Positions 8,058 through 19,797 of a DNA stretch of 64,000 nucleotides are shown here, in pieces. The notes below the pieces were generated by a model. That model made no database searches and was not told where the DNA came from. It was given only the letters and a program-made list of their open reading frames with translations. Both the position numbers and the translations under genes were made by a program. Origin of the DNA: Paraburkholderia tuberum STM678 (lineage in GTDB: Bacteria; Pseudomonadota; Gammaproteobacteria; Burkholderiales; Burkholderiaceae); the NCBI RefSeq assembly GCF_902833905.1, contig NZ_CADFGP010000007.1, positions 1 through 64,000 of the forward strand, written 5' to 3'. Each line of letters begins with the position of its first letter. Position 1 is the first letter of the stretch.

Positions 8058-10418
8058 ATGACTCAGTCCCGCTTCTCCGAGCCGCGCGAAGCCAGGCCGC
8101 GACGCGATCCATTGGTCACGCGCCGGCGCGCATTGCTCGTCATTCCCGCCCTCGGGGTACTCGTACTGATCCTGCTGTGGACCGTGATCTTCGCGCGGCT
8201 GTCGGTAGAAAGGGACGCGACGTACCGCGAAGCGATGGCGTCTTCCGCAATACTTTCCGCGGCGCTCGAGCAGCACACCATCAAGGCGATTCACCAGGTC
8301 GATCAGATCACGCGCTTCGTCAAGTACGAGTTCGAAAAGACGCCCAATCATTTCGATCTCGCGAGCACGGTCGAAAAAGGCGTCGTGCAAAGCGAAACGC
8401 TCGTGCAGGTGTCGATAATCGACGAGCACGGCAGACTGATCGCCAATACGGCCGAACTCAACCCCGCTCACATCGACTTGTCGGACCGCGAGCACTTCAA
8501 GGTCCACGAGCACGAAAACGACGACCAGCTGTACATCAGCAAGCCCGTGCTCGGCCGCGTGTCGGGTCACTGGACGCTGCAGATGACGCGGCGTCTCAAT
8601 CATCCGGACGGCTCGTTCGCGGGCGTCATCGTGGTCTCCGAAGACCCGAGCTACTTTACGTCGGACTTCTACAACAACGCGGCGATCGGCCGCGAAGGCG
8701 TGATCGCGGTGATCTCGGACAGCGGCACCGTGCTCGCGCGCCGCACCGGCAACGCCAGCAGGACGAGCAGCACGTTCACCGCGAGCGGCACGTATCCGAC
8801 CTCGGAGCATGTGTCGGGCACCTACGTCGATTCGATCGACAACGTCACGCGCATCGTGTCGTACCGGCACATCGACGGCTATCCGCTCGGCGTGCTCGTC
8901 GGTCTTTCGCAGGGCGAAGAATTCGCCGATTACAACCACACGCGCAACGTCTATCTGTTGATGGCGGGCTTCATCTCGCTCGCGATGCTCAGCTTCTTCG
9001 CGGTCGCGACCGGCCTGATAGGCAAACTGCTAGGCCGCGAGCGCGAGATGACGCAACTCGTCGAATACGATCTGTTGACCGGCCTGCGCAATCGCTACGC
9101 GACGCTGCAGGCGCTGCGCCATGACGTCGCGCAGCCGTTCAACCTGGGTCGCCTCGCGATTCTTTTTATCGACCTCGACAACTTCAAGACCGTCAACGAC
9201 ACGCTCGGCCACAACGCCGGCGACATCGTGCTGCAGATGACAGCCTCGCGCCTCGCCACCGCGGTCGGCGACGACGGCGCGCTGAGCCGCATCGGCGGGG
9301 ACGAGTTCGTCGTCGTGATCAAGGGCGACGATGTCGAAAAGCGCGCGGTCGCGCTCGCCGAAGCCGCCGGCGAAGCGTTCTCGAAGCCGTTCGAGGTGCG
9401 CGGCAGCGCGTTCGTGCTGCATGCGAGCATCGGCATCGCGCTGTACTCGGTCGCCAACGAAAGCGAGATCGACCTGCTGAAGAAAGCCGACCTCGCGATG
9501 TACAGCGCGAAGGACGCCGGCAAGAACTGCTACCAGTTCTATTCGCCGCATCTGTCGCACCGCGCCGACCATCTGATGAAGTGGGAGCAGCAGTTGCGCG
9601 TCGCGCTGGCCGAGGGGCAACTGTTCCTCGCCTATCAGCCGAAGATCGATCTGAAGCGCCGCTGCATCACCGGCTTCGAAGCGCTCGTGCGCTGGAACCA
9701 TCCGCAGCACGGACTGATCCCGGCCAACGAGTTCATCCCCGTGGCCGAGTCGACCGGCCTGATCGTGCCGATCGGCGACTTCGTGATCGAGACCGCATGC
9801 CGTCAGCTCGCGCAATGGCAGCAGCAGGGCTACGACACGCTATCGCTCGCGGTGAACATTTCGGCGGTGCAGTTCTGGCGCGGCGACCTGTTCGAAACGG
9901 TCTCGCGCGCGATCGAGGAAACCGGCATCTCCGCCCGTCGCCTCGAACTCGAAATCACCGAAACGACGATGATGGAATTTCCGGAAGTGGTCTCCGAAAA
10001 AATCTTCGCGCTGAAGCGTCTCGGCGTACGCATCGCGCTCGACGATTTCGGCACCGGCTACTCTTCGCTGTCCTATCTCAACCGCTTTGCCGTCGATACG
10101 CTGAAGGTGGACCGCTCGTTCGTCCAGGCGATTCCAGGCGACCGCAGCGTCTGCGTAATGGTCACCGCGATCGTCAACCTCGCGCGCTCGCTCGGGCTCA
10201 CGGTGGTGGTCGAAGGCACGGAGACCGAAGAGCAGATTGCGTGGCTGGCCGCGCTCGGCCATATCGAGGCACAGGGCTTCCTGTTCTCGCGGCCAGTGCC
10301 AGTGGAGGCGATCCCGGCACTGCTCGAGCGCTTCGGGGTATGCGGCATGAACAGCGTCGGCGGCCGCCGCGTCGCGCACGAAGCCCACAGCGCAAGCAGC
10401 CTATCCAGCAACAATTAA
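8058..10418 (+). CDS. Membrane-bound GGDEF-EAL protein (c-di-GMP turnover)
   Basis: The 786-residue protein has a transmembrane helix at residues 25-48, an extracytoplasmic sensor of Cache type (about 50-295, with SIIDEHGRLIANT and YISKPVLGRVSGHWTLQMTRR), a second helix at 297-320, then a GGDEF domain with an intact GGDEF motif at 413-417 and an EAL domain with EAL at 541-543, EITETTMM and DDFGTGYSSL. Both catalytic signatures look intact, so it may make and degrade c-di-GMP. The RxxD product-inhibition site seven residues before the GGDEF arginine is absent. It is a single gene with a weak AAGG ribosome-binding site. Confidence 0.95.
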   Translation: MTQSRFSEPREARPRRDPLVTRRRALLVIPALGVLVLILLWTVIFARLSVERDATYREAMASSAILSAALEQHTIKAIHQVDQITRFVKYEFEKTPNHFDLASTVEKGVVQSETLVQVSIIDEHGRLIANTAELNPAHIDLSDREHFKVHEHENDDQLYISKPVLGRVSGHWTLQMTRRLNHPDGSFAGVIVVSEDPSYFTSDFYNNAAIGREGVIAVISDSGTVLARRTGNASRTSSTFTASGTYPTSEHVSGTYVDSIDNVTRIVSYRHIDGYPLGVLVGLSQGEEFADYNHTRNVYLLMAGFISLAMLSFFAVATGLIGKLLGREREMTQLVEYDLLTGLRNRYATLQALRHDVAQPFNLGRLAILFIDLDNFKTVNDTLGHNAGDIVLQMTASRLATAVGDDGALSRIGGDEFVVVIKGDDVEKRAVALAEAAGEAFSKPFEVRGSAFVLHASIGIALYSVANESEIDLLKKADLAMYSAKDAGKNCYQFYSPHLSHRADHLMKWEQQLRVALAEGQLFLAYQPKIDLKRRCITGFEALVRWNHPQHGLIPANEFIPVAESTGLIVPIGDFVIETACRQLAQWQQQGYDTLSLAVNISAVQFWRGDLFETVSRAIEETGISARRLELEITETTMMEFPEVVSEKIFALKRLGVRIALDDFGTGYSSLSYLNRFAVDTLKVDRSFVQAIPGDRSVCVMVTAIVNLARSLGLTVVVEGTETEEQIAWLAALGHIEAQGFLFSRPVPVEAIPALLERFGVCGMNSVGGRRVAHEAHSASSLSSNN

Positions 10419-10456
10419 AGGACGGGCACCCGCACGGCGGGGCCCGCGCAGCGCCG

Positions 10457-11665
10457 ATGCAGACCATCACGAGCGATGAGACTGCCCGCCGCGGGCAACG
10501 GGAACCGCTATGGACGCTGTTCCGGGTCGTGTGCGGCCTGTCGGCGCTGTCCTGGGGCGGTCTCGCGTTGATGGCGCAGCTCGAGCATCATTACGTGGAA
10601 CGCGAGGGGCGGCTCTCGCGCGTGGCGTTCTCGGACCTGATCGCGCTCGCGTGGATGGTGCCGGGACCCGTCGGCTGCAACGTCGCCGTGCAGCTCGGGC
10701 ACGCGCTGCGCGGACGCGCGGGCGCATGGGTCGCCGGGGTGGCGAGCGTACTGCCCTTCTTCACGCTGATGACGCTGTTCGCGATCTTCTATCGCACGCC
10801 CATCATGCACACGATCACGTCGCAAACCCTGCTGCATCACTTCAGCGTCGTGCTCGCGACGCTGATCGCGCTCACCTGGTACAAGCAAACCCGCGCGCTC
10901 GTGCGGGGCAAGCTCGAATGGACGGCGGCGCTGCTCGGCAGCATCGCGCTGCTCTATGCGCACGGCGCCGCGGCGTATGTGGTGATGCTCGGCGCGGCCT
11001 TCGGCGCCGGCTGGTTCGCGAGTCGGGAGCGCGACTCGCGACTCGCCGTGTCGCTCCAGCGCGGCGACTGTCGGCTGCTGGCCGCGCTCGGCGTGCTGCT
11101 CGTGCTGTTTGCGCTGCCGCTGCCGCATCGCTATGACCTCGCGCTGCTGTGGCCGCGCCTCGCGGGCGCCGGCATGACGCTGTTCGGCGGTGGCTTCTCG
11201 GCGTTGCCGGTGCTGAAGACGCTGTTCGTCACGCCGGCGGTCGGCGTGTCCGATAACGACTTCACGCTCGCGTTTACGCTGTCGCCGTTGTCCCCGGGAC
11301 CCCTGCTGAACGTGGTCCCGTTCTTCGGTTATCTCGTCGATGGCTGGCTCGGCGCGCTGATCGCGACGCTCGCGCTATTCGTGCCGTCAGGCTGCCTCGT
11401 CGTGCTCGCGCAGCGGCATCTGCATCAGTTGAAGGTGAACCCGCGCTTCGAGCACGGCATGAGGATTCTGCGCGCGGTCACGACCGCGTTTCTCGCGGTC
11501 GCGGTACTGCGCATTGCCGTGCACGTACCGCTGGAGCCGATCTATCTGCTGACCGCGACGTTCTCCGCGATGTGCTTCGCGAAGCTGAAGGTGCCGGTCT
11601 ATGCCGTGTATGGAACGGTGGCGGTGGCGTGCGGTTTGTGGCTCGCGTACGGCGCCACGACGTGA
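10457..11665 (+). CDS. Chromate transporter (ChrA/CHR) family protein
   Basis: The 402-residue polytopic membrane protein contains two homologous CHR halves. The first carries LSWGGLALMAQLEHHYV and LAWMVPGPVGCNVAVQLGHALRG; the second carries GMTLFGGGFSALPVLKTLFV and LSPLSPGPLLNVVPFFGYLVDG. ChrA homologues export chromate or are sulphate-like anion transporters of unknown role. The open frame is continuous far upstream inside the preceding gene; the ATG at 10457 gives the usual N-terminus. No chrB regulator or other chromate-resistance gene is beside it, so chromate efflux is not assured. Confidence 0.85.
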   Translation: MQTITSDETARRGQREPLWTLFRVVCGLSALSWGGLALMAQLEHHYVEREGRLSRVAFSDLIALAWMVPGPVGCNVAVQLGHALRGRAGAWVAGVASVLPFFTLMTLFAIFYRTPIMHTITSQTLLHHFSVVLATLIALTWYKQTRALVRGKLEWTAALLGSIALLYAHGAAAYVVMLGAAFGAGWFASRERDSRLAVSLQRGDCRLLAALGVLLVLFALPLPHRYDLALLWPRLAGAGMTLFGGGFSALPVLKTLFVTPAVGVSDNDFTLAFTLSPLSPGPLLNVVPFFGYLVDGWLGALIATLALFVPSGCLVVLAQRHLHQLKVNPRFEHGMRILRAVTTAFLAVAVLRIAVHVPLEPIYLLTATFSAMCFAKLKVPVYAVYGTVAVACGLWLAYGATT

Positions 11666-11704
11666 TGCGTCGCGGGCCGCACGAAGCCTGCTGCGCCGTT
11701 GGCG

Positions 11705-11752
11705 ATCCGGCGGTCCGGCGATCCGGCGATCCGGCGGTCCGGCGGTCCGGCG
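11705..11752. repeat. Tandem repeat of 8-bp unit RTCCGGCG, six copies
   Basis: Six uninterrupted copies (ATCCGGCG, GTCCGGCG, ATCCGGCG, ATCCGGCG, GTCCGGCG, GTCCGGCG) lie in the 88-bp gap between two converging genes and end one base before the stop codon of the CopD-like gene. Only the first base of each unit varies. Confidence 0.95.
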
Positions 11753-11753
11753 A

Positions 11754-12212
11754 TCAGAACCCGCGCGACAGCGCAGCGAAGCCGATCGTCACGACGCCCA
11801 GCACGAGATTGATCAGCACGAGACGGCGGACCGTGCCGACCGCCAGCGCGCCATCGGGCCACTTCTGCGCCTGCACCGCGCGGCGAATGCGCGGATATAC
11901 GGCGAAGCGGATATGCCCGAAGATCAGCATCATCACGATGCCGAGACCGGTCATCGCATGCAGCGGCCAGCTAGCATGAGCGCCGCCGAATTGCATCAGC
12001 AGGAAGCCGCCGCTGATCAGGATCACGAGCACCGACACCCCGACCCAGTTGAAGAAGCGGCCAAATACCGACTCCCACAGCGGCAGGCGCAGTTGCGGCG
12101 ACAGATCGCCGAGCGCAGGGCGCAGGCAGAAATGCGCGAACACCATACCGCCGACCCACACCGCCACCCCGAGCAGATGCAGAAAAAGCGCGACTTCGAT
12201 AGCCTTGTTCAT
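11754..12212 (-). CDS. CopD family membrane protein
   Basis: The 152-residue protein has four predicted membrane segments. The first reads IEVALFLHLLGVAVWVGGMVFAHF and the third contains LHAMTGLGIVMMLIFGHIRFAVYPRI; histidines in helices 1 and 3-4 match the CopD/YphA-like family, proposed to bind copper or haem in the inner membrane. An upstream in-frame start exists, but the ATG at 12212 has a GGAGAGGAAAA ribosome-binding site. It sits downstream of parC on the same strand across a 289-bp gap, so probably has its own promoter. Physiological role unknown. Confidence 0.8.
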   Translation of the reverse strand: MNKAIEVALFLHLLGVAVWVGGMVFAHFCLRPALGDLSPQLRLPLWESVFGRFFNWVGVSVLVILISGGFLLMQFGGAHASWPLHAMTGLGIVMMLIFGHIRFAVYPRIRRAVQAQKWPDGALAVGTVRRLVLINLVLGVVTIGFAALSRGF

Positions 12213-12501
12213 GTAGTTTTCCTCTCCCGACGACGCCACACCGTTTAGGACACGCGATCCCGCTCAGCACCAACTGAGCGCGTTCGACCATACGTGATGC
12301 AGGCAGTTCCGGGTATCGACGTCTATTGCGTCGTGTTTTGTCGTTGTGATCGCGGCCCGTTCATCTGGCCTCGACGCCGCCGCGCCCCGTTTGCTTCCAC
12401 GCCCTTCGCGCGACGGACTTTGCTGCGACAGACCGCGAGCGCCCCGCATGCTAGCAGGCGCTCACGGTTTTACAGCGTCAAACTTCGTTAAATCGACTCC
12501 A

Positions 12502-14823
12502 TTAAGCCGGCAGCACCGGACGCATGCCGTCGAGCTTCAGCTTGCTGGCGGGCGCGCGTCCCTTGCGCGCACGCTTGCCGACATGCGCCGCAAGCTCGGC
12601 GCCGGCCAGCTTCTCCTCGTCGACGCGGCCGCCACGACGCGTGCCGATCAGCATCACGCCTGCTTGATTGATCGCGAGCGCCTGCACGAGCGTTTCGTTG
12701 TCGTCGAGCGCCATCAGCGTGACGCCACGGCCGCCGCCCGACAGCGTCTTCATCTCGTCGAGGCCGAACACGAGCAGACGTCCGCCCGACGACAGACACG
12801 CGACCTGCGCCGCGTCCGGCAGCATCGGCATCGGCGCGAGCGGCGCGGCGCCGGCGTCGATCGTCATGAACGACTTGCCGGCCTTCACGCGGCTCACCAT
12901 ATCGCCGAGCTTCGCGATGAAGCCGAAGCCGTTGCTCGACGCGAGCAGCAGCGCCTGTTCCGCCGACGCCGCGTAGTAGTGCATCAAATGACTGCCCGAT
13001 TCGAGCTCGATCAGCGACGTGACCGGCACGCCGTCGCCGCGTCCGCCCGGCAGTTGAGCCACCGCGACCGAATAGACGCGCCCGTTGCTACCCCACGCGA
13101 TCAGCGTATCGGGCGTGCGGCATTGGAACGCCGCGTAGAGGCCGTCGCCGGCCTTGAAGCTGAAGCCGGCCGTATCGAGCCCGTGGCCCTTCAGCGCGCG
13201 CACCCAGCCCCTTTGCGACACCACGACGGTGACCGGCTCGTCGACCACGCGCGCTTCGAACGTCGCGCGCTTTTCCTGCTGGATCAGCGTGCGACGCTCG
13301 TCGCCATACTGTTTCGCGTCGGCTTCGATTTCCTTGATCAGCAGGCGCTTCATCGCCGGTTCGCTGCCGAGCAGCTCTTCGAGCCTGGCCTTCTCGTCGC
13401 GCAGCTCGGCCAGTTCCTTCTCGATCTTGATCTTCTCGAGGCGCGCCAACTGACGCAGCCGGATTTCGAGGATGTCCTCGGCCTGGCGATCCGTGAGACC
13501 GAACGCGGCCATCAGCGCGACCTTCGGCTCGTCCGATTCGCGAATGATGCGGATGACTTCGTCGATATTCAGGAAGACGATCATCCGGCCTTCGAGAATA
13601 TGGATGCGGTCGTCGACCTTCGACAGACGATGCCGCGTGCGGCGCGTCACCGTCGCGAAACGGAACGCGATCCACTCGTGCAGGATTTCGCTCAAGCCCT
13701 TCTGACGCGGCCGGCCATCGCCGCCGACCATCACCATGTTCAGCGGTGCGTTCGATTCGAGGCTCGTATGCGCGAGCAGCGTGTTGACGAAGTCGGTCTG
13801 ATCGATGCGGCTCGACTTCGGCTCGAACACGAGGCGCACCGGCGCGTCCTTGCCCGATTCGTCGCGCACCGCGTCGACGAGCCCGAGCAGCGTCTGCCGC
13901 GTCTGCAACTGCTCGGGCGTCAACGTCTTCTTGCCGAGCTTGATTTTCGGGTTGGTCTGTTCTTCGATTTCCTCGAGCACCTTCTGCGCGGCCGTATTCG
14001 GCGGCAGTTCGGTGATCACGAGTTGCCACTGGCCGCGCGCGAGGTCCTCGATCTTCCAGCGCGCGCGCACCTTCAGGCTGCCGCGGCCGGTTTCGTACGC
14101 GGCGGCGATTTCCGCCTCGCTCGAAATGATCTGGCCGCCGCCGGGGAAGTCCGGACCGGGCACATGCTGCATCAGCTCCGCATGCGAGAGCTTCGGATTG
14201 CGGATCAGCGCGACCGCCGCTCCTGCGACTTCGCGCAGGTTGTGCGACGGAATTTCCGTCGCGAGGCCGACGGCGATGCCCGATGCGCCATTGAGCAGCA
14301 CGAACGGCAGACGCGCCGGCAGCACCTTCGGCTCTTCGAACGAGCCGTCGTAGTTCGGCATGAAGTCGACCGTGCCCTGATCGATTTCGGCGAGCAGCAG
14401 CTTTGCGATCGGCGTCAGGCGCGCTTCGGTGTAACGCATCGCCGCCGCGCCGTCGCCGTCGCGCGAGCCGAAGTTGCCTTGGCCGTCGATCAGCGGATAG
14501 CGCATCGAAAAGTCTTGCGCGAGACGCACGAGTGCGTCGTACGCGGACTGGTCGCCGTGCGGGTGATACTTACCGAGCACGTCGCCGACCACGCGCGCCG
14601 ATTTGACCGGCTTCGCGTTGTCGCCGAGGCCCATCTCGTTCATCGCGAACAGGATGCGGCGCTGCACCGGCTTCTGCCCATCGCAAACATCGGGCAGCGC
14701 GCGGCCCTTGACCACGCTGACCGCATACTCGAGGTACGCGCGCTCCGCGTAGTTGCCGAGCGTCAGCACGTCGCTGTCCGACGGCGGCTCGTTGAAAAGG
14801 TCGAGAGTGTTATCGTCGTCCAT
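12502..14823 (-). CDS. parC: DNA topoisomerase IV subunit A
   Basis: This 773-residue subunit cleaves and religates DNA for decatenation of daughter chromosomes. The winged-helix/breakage domain is evident: [44 protein letters not shown] and the catalytic tyrosine in [10 protein letters not shown] (Y131). A six-bladed C-terminal domain follows, ending with a basic tail. In the quinolone-resistance region the residue corresponding to E. coli Ser80 is Gln92, and Glu84 is Asp96. It lies 60 bp after parE and is presumably co-transcribed. ParC rather than GyrA is supported by the parE partner and the C-terminal length. Confidence 0.97.
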   Translation of the reverse strand: MDDDNTLDLFNEPPSDSDVLTLGNYAERAYLEYAVSVVKGRALPDVCDGQKPVQRRILFAMNEMGLGDNAKPVKSARVVGDVLGKYHPHGDQSAYDALVRLAQDFSMRYPLIDGQGNFGSRDGDGAAAMRYTEARLTPIAKLLLAEIDQGTVDFMPNYDGSFEEPKVLPARLPFVLLNGASGIAVGLATEIPSHNLREVAGAAVALIRNPKLSHAELMQHVPGPDFPGGGQIISSEAEIAAAYETGRGSLKVRARWKIEDLARGQWQLVITELPPNTAAQKVLEEIEEQTNPKIKLGKKTLTPEQLQTRQTLLGLVDAVRDESGKDAPVRLVFEPKSSRIDQTDFVNTLLAHTSLESNAPLNMVMVGGDGRPRQKGLSEILHEWIAFRFATVTRRTRHRLSKVDDRIHILEGRMIVFLNIDEVIRIIRESDEPKVALMAAFGLTDRQAEDILEIRLRQLARLEKIKIEKELAELRDEKARLEELLGSEPAMKRLLIKEIEADAKQYGDERRTLIQQEKRATFEARVVDEPVTVVVSQRGWVRALKGHGLDTAGFSFKAGDGLYAAFQCRTPDTLIAWGSNGRVYSVAVAQLPGGRGDGVPVTSLIELESGSHLMHYYAASAEQALLLASSNGFGFIAKLGDMVSRVKAGKSFMTIDAGAAPLAPMPMLPDAAQVACLSSGGRLLVFGLDEMKTLSGGGRGVTLMALDDNETLVQALAINQAGVMLIGTRRGGRVDEEKLAGAELAAHVGKRARKGRAPASKLKLDGMRPVLPA

Positions 14824-14883
14824 CTAGATTCCGTGTCCGTGTTTGGCTTGAAGTGTCGTATGCCGCATTGAGGCGCAATGCGC

Positions 14884-16869
14884 TCAGATGTCCGCTTCCA
14901 CTTCGTTGCCCTTCTCTTCGAGCCAGCTGCGGCGCGACGCCGCTTCGCCCTTGCCCATCAGCATCGTCATGCGCGCGACGGTCGCATCGTAGTCGAGTTC
15001 GCCGAGCGCGACCGGCTGCAGGCGGCGCGTGTCGGGATTCATCGTCGTATCCCACAGCTGCTCGGCGCTCATTTCACCGAGCCCCTTGAAGCGGCTGATC
15101 GACCACTGGTTGTCGCGCACGCCGTCCTTGCGCAGCTTGTCGAGAATCGCCTCGAGCTCGCCTTCGTCGAGCGCATAGAGCTTCTGCGCGGGCTTCTTGC
15201 CGCGCGCGGGCGCATCGACGCGAAACAATGGCGGACGCGCGACGCACACATGACCGCGCTCGATCAGTTGCGGGAAATGCTTGAAGAACAGCGTGAGCAG
15301 CAGCACCTGGATATGCGAGCCGTCGACGTCCGCATCCGACAAAATGCAGATCTTGCCGTAGCGCAGATTCGACAGATCGACCTTGTCGTCCGGATTATGC
15401 GGATCGACGCCGATCGCCACTGAAATGTCGTGCACCTCGTTATTCGCGAACAGGCGATCACGTTCGGTTTCCCATGTATTCAGCACCTTGCCGCGCAGCG
15501 GCAGGATCGCCTGGTATTCCTTGTCGCGGCCCATCTTCGCGGAGCCGCCCGCCGAGTCGCCCTCGACGAGGAACAGCTCGTTGCGGCCGATTTCCGTCGA
15601 TTCGCAATCGGTCAGCTTGCCGGGCAGCACGGCAACGCCCGAGCTCTTGCGTTTCTCGACCTTCTGCCCCGCGCGCGTGCGCGCCTGCGCCTGCTTGATC
15701 ACGAGGTCCGCGAGTTTCTTGCCATGCTCGACGTGCTGGTTCAACCACAGTTCGAGCGCCGGCCGAGCGAACGACGACACGAGCTTGACCGCATCGCGGC
15801 TATTCAGGCGCTCCTTGATCTGCCCTTGAAACTGCGGATCGAGCACCTTCGCCGACAGCACGAACGACACCCGCGCGAACACGTCTTCGGCGAGCAGTTT
15901 CACGCCCTTCGGCTGCAGGTTGTGCAACTCGACGAAGCTCTTGACCGCCTGATAAAGACCGTCGCGCAAGCCCGACTCGTGCGTGCCGCCCGCGGGCGTA
16001 GGAATCAGGTTCACGTACGACTCGCGCGTGAGCGGCCCTTCCTCGCTCCACGCAACGACCCACGCCGCGCCCTCGCCTTCGGCGAACGTCTCTTCGCTCG
16101 AACGCGAGCTTTCCGCGTAGCGCTCGCCCTCGAACAGCGGAATCAGCAGATCGCTGCCGTTCATGCCTTCGAGCAGATAGCCGCGCAGGCCGTCTTCGTA
16201 TTTCCAGCTTTGCCGCTCGCCGGTTTTCTCGTTGACGAGCGTGACCTCGACGCCCGGCAGCAGCACCGCTTTTGAGCGCAACAGACGCTGCAATTCACCG
16301 AGCGGCAGGTTCGGCGAATCGAAGTACTTCGGATCGGCCCACGCGGTCACGCGCGTGCCGGATTTCTTGTCGGCCTTGGTGGCGGCACGCACTTCGAGCG
16401 GCTTCGCGACGTCGCCGTGCGCGAAGCTCAGTTCGGCGACCTTGCCGTCGCGCCACACGGTGACGTCGAGCCGCGTGGACAGCGCGTTGGTGACCGACAC
16501 GCCGACGCCGTGCAGACCGCCCGAGAACGTATAGGCGCCGCCGGCGGCCTTGTCGAACTTGCCGCCCGCGTGCAAGCGCGTGAAAACGATTTCGACGACC
16601 GGTACGCCTTCGTCGGGGTGCAGGCCGAACGGAATGCCGCGGCCGTCGTCGTCGACCGAGACCGAATGGTCCGCGTGCAGCGTGACCGTGATTTGCCGGC
16701 CGTAGCCGCCGAGGGCCTCGTCCGATGCGTTGTCGATGACTTCCTGAATGATGTGCAGCGGATTCTCGGTGCGGGTGTACATGCCGGGTCGTTGCTTGAC
16801 CGGCTCCAGACCCTTCAACACCTTGATCGACGCTTCGCTATACGCGGCGTTTGGCTTTTTCGTAGACAT
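14884..16869 (-). CDS. parE: DNA topoisomerase IV subunit B
   Basis: The 661-residue ATPase subunit shows the GHKL ATP-binding site (EVIDNASDEALGGYG, DDDGRGIPFG, GGLHGVGVSVTNALS), the transducer domain, and the TOPRIM metal-binding region (LVEGDSAGGSAK, LPLRGKVLNTWE, DADVDGSHIQ). Together with ParC it forms topoisomerase IV. The frame stays open upstream; MSTKKPNAAYSEASIKVLKGLEPV is the typical ParE N-terminus, so I start at 16869, with an in-frame ATG eight codons earlier as alternative. Neither has a strong ribosome-binding site. A striking palindrome lies at 16896-16930 in its leader. Confidence 0.97.
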   Translation of the reverse strand: MSTKKPNAAYSEASIKVLKGLEPVKQRPGMYTRTENPLHIIQEVIDNASDEALGGYGRQITVTLHADHSVSVDDDGRGIPFGLHPDEGVPVVEIVFTRLHAGGKFDKAAGGAYTFSGGLHGVGVSVTNALSTRLDVTVWRDGKVAELSFAHGDVAKPLEVRAATKADKKSGTRVTAWADPKYFDSPNLPLGELQRLLRSKAVLLPGVEVTLVNEKTGERQSWKYEDGLRGYLLEGMNGSDLLIPLFEGERYAESSRSSEETFAEGEGAAWVVAWSEEGPLTRESYVNLIPTPAGGTHESGLRDGLYQAVKSFVELHNLQPKGVKLLAEDVFARVSFVLSAKVLDPQFQGQIKERLNSRDAVKLVSSFARPALELWLNQHVEHGKKLADLVIKQAQARTRAGQKVEKRKSSGVAVLPGKLTDCESTEIGRNELFLVEGDSAGGSAKMGRDKEYQAILPLRGKVLNTWETERDRLFANNEVHDISVAIGVDPHNPDDKVDLSNLRYGKICILSDADVDGSHIQVLLLTLFFKHFPQLIERGHVCVARPPLFRVDAPARGKKPAQKLYALDEGELEAILDKLRKDGVRDNQWSISRFKGLGEMSAEQLWDTTMNPDTRRLQPVALGELDYDATVARMTMLMGKGEAASRRSWLEEKGNEVEADI

Positions 16870-16895
16870 GATTGACTCGGTGCGTCGGTTCATCG

Positions 16896-16930
16896 TTGTC
16901 CACAGGTCCTGTGGACAGGGCCGTGGACAA
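16896..16930. promoter_or_regulatory. Palindrome with DnaA-box-like elements upstream of parE
   Basis: TGTCCACAGG and CCTGTGGACA form a perfect 10-bp inverted repeat around one central base (16897-16917). A third copy of GTGGACAA follows at 16923-16930. Each element reads TTGTCCAC(A/G) or a one-base variant, one mismatch from the DnaA box TTATCCACA. It lies 27-61 bp upstream of the parE start codon. Confidence 0.6.
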
Positions 16931-17304
16931 TGCGTTGAGTATTCAAAAAAAGCGAAACGAAACAACGGGGTTAGGTGGAGCGCCCGCGATGCGGGCAAGC
17001 TGTTTTGTCGCGCGGCTTCCGTTGGCGCGCTCGAATGCCGGAGATGGACGCACAGCCCGCCGGGGAAGCCTGTTCGCGGGGTATTGTACTGATTTCGATC
17101 ACCGCGGCAATTGACCCCGCGCTGAATTGGCCGACTGGATAAGGCGCGGCGGGCGTTGGGGGGACATGCAATGGAGGATGGACGGCTCGCAGGACGGCGG
17201 CGCGATAGGTATCGGCGGAAAATGCACGGGCGCGCGCCGGCTGAATTTCGGTGCCGTGCGCGGCGGCGCTTTCTGTTGTTTTTGTGCCGGCCGCGCACGC
17301 CGCG
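16931..17304. other. Gap between ABC-F gene and parE
   Basis: About 370 bp between two minus-strand genes. It presumably holds the parE promoter; no small gene or repeat is evident apart from the palindrome at 16896-16930. Confidence 0.4.
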
Positions 17305-19239
<1,935 letters not shown>

Positions 19240-19395
19240 GGGAATGGGAGAAGACAGCGATGAGTCGGAACTGCTCATTGTACCGGGCGTAGGGCCGGCC
19301 GCAGGTATGCCGGGCGGGAACATCCGTGCGATGAAGCGCGCGACACAGTGTGCAACGCTATCGGCGCGGGCCGGGCCGGCCTTTCAAGCAGTTGC

Positions 19396-19797
19396 TTACT
19401 TGACGTGCACCGTGATCGTCTTGCTCATCTCCGGCCCATACGAGCGATGCGCGCCGTCGCCGAATTGCAGCGTCAGCGTATGGTCGCCCGGCGGCAGCGT
19501 CAGATCGGTTTCAGTCTGGCCTTTGCCGAAGTGCAGCGACTTGTCGGTCGCGGGGACGACCTCGCCCTTCGGCAGCGGCTTGCCGTCGATCACCAGGTGA
19601 TGATGCCCGGTGCCGTCCGTTAGCGTGCCGGCGGGCGCGATCTTCATGCCGTCAAGGCCAAACACGACGTGCATCGGATTGGTGACGGTCGCGCCGTCCG
19701 CCGGTTGCACGAAGGTCACGCCCTCCGCCTGCGCCACACCTGACCCGGCGAGTAGCCCAGCCGCCGCGACGCCGACCAACCATCTGTTTATAAACAT
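19396..19797 (-). CDS. DUF4399 periplasmic protein
   Basis: The 133-residue protein has a clear Sec signal peptide (MFINRWLVGVAAAGLLAGSGVAQA) and a mature domain with the DUF4399 pattern: VTFVQPADGATVTNPMHVVFGLDGM, HHHLVIDG, KSLHFGKGQTETDLTLPPGDHTLTLQFGDGAH. The triple histidine may bind a metal. The start is fixed by AAAGGAGAAAACG immediately upstream. Function is unknown for the family. It is downstream of nothing and upstream of the ABC-F gene by 156 bp, so probably monocistronic. Confidence 0.88.
   Translation of the reverse strand: MFINRWLVGVAAAGLLAGSGVAQAEGVTFVQPADGATVTNPMHVVFGLDGMKIAPAGTLTDGTGHHHLVIDGKPLPKGEVVPATDKSLHFGKGQTETDLTLPPGDHTLTLQFGDGAHRSYGPEMSKTITVHVK

Noticed and set aside
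12346..14871. An 841-residue open frame opposite parC
   Set aside because: Long antisense frames are common in GC-rich DNA; the composition is that of a shadow and parC is certain.
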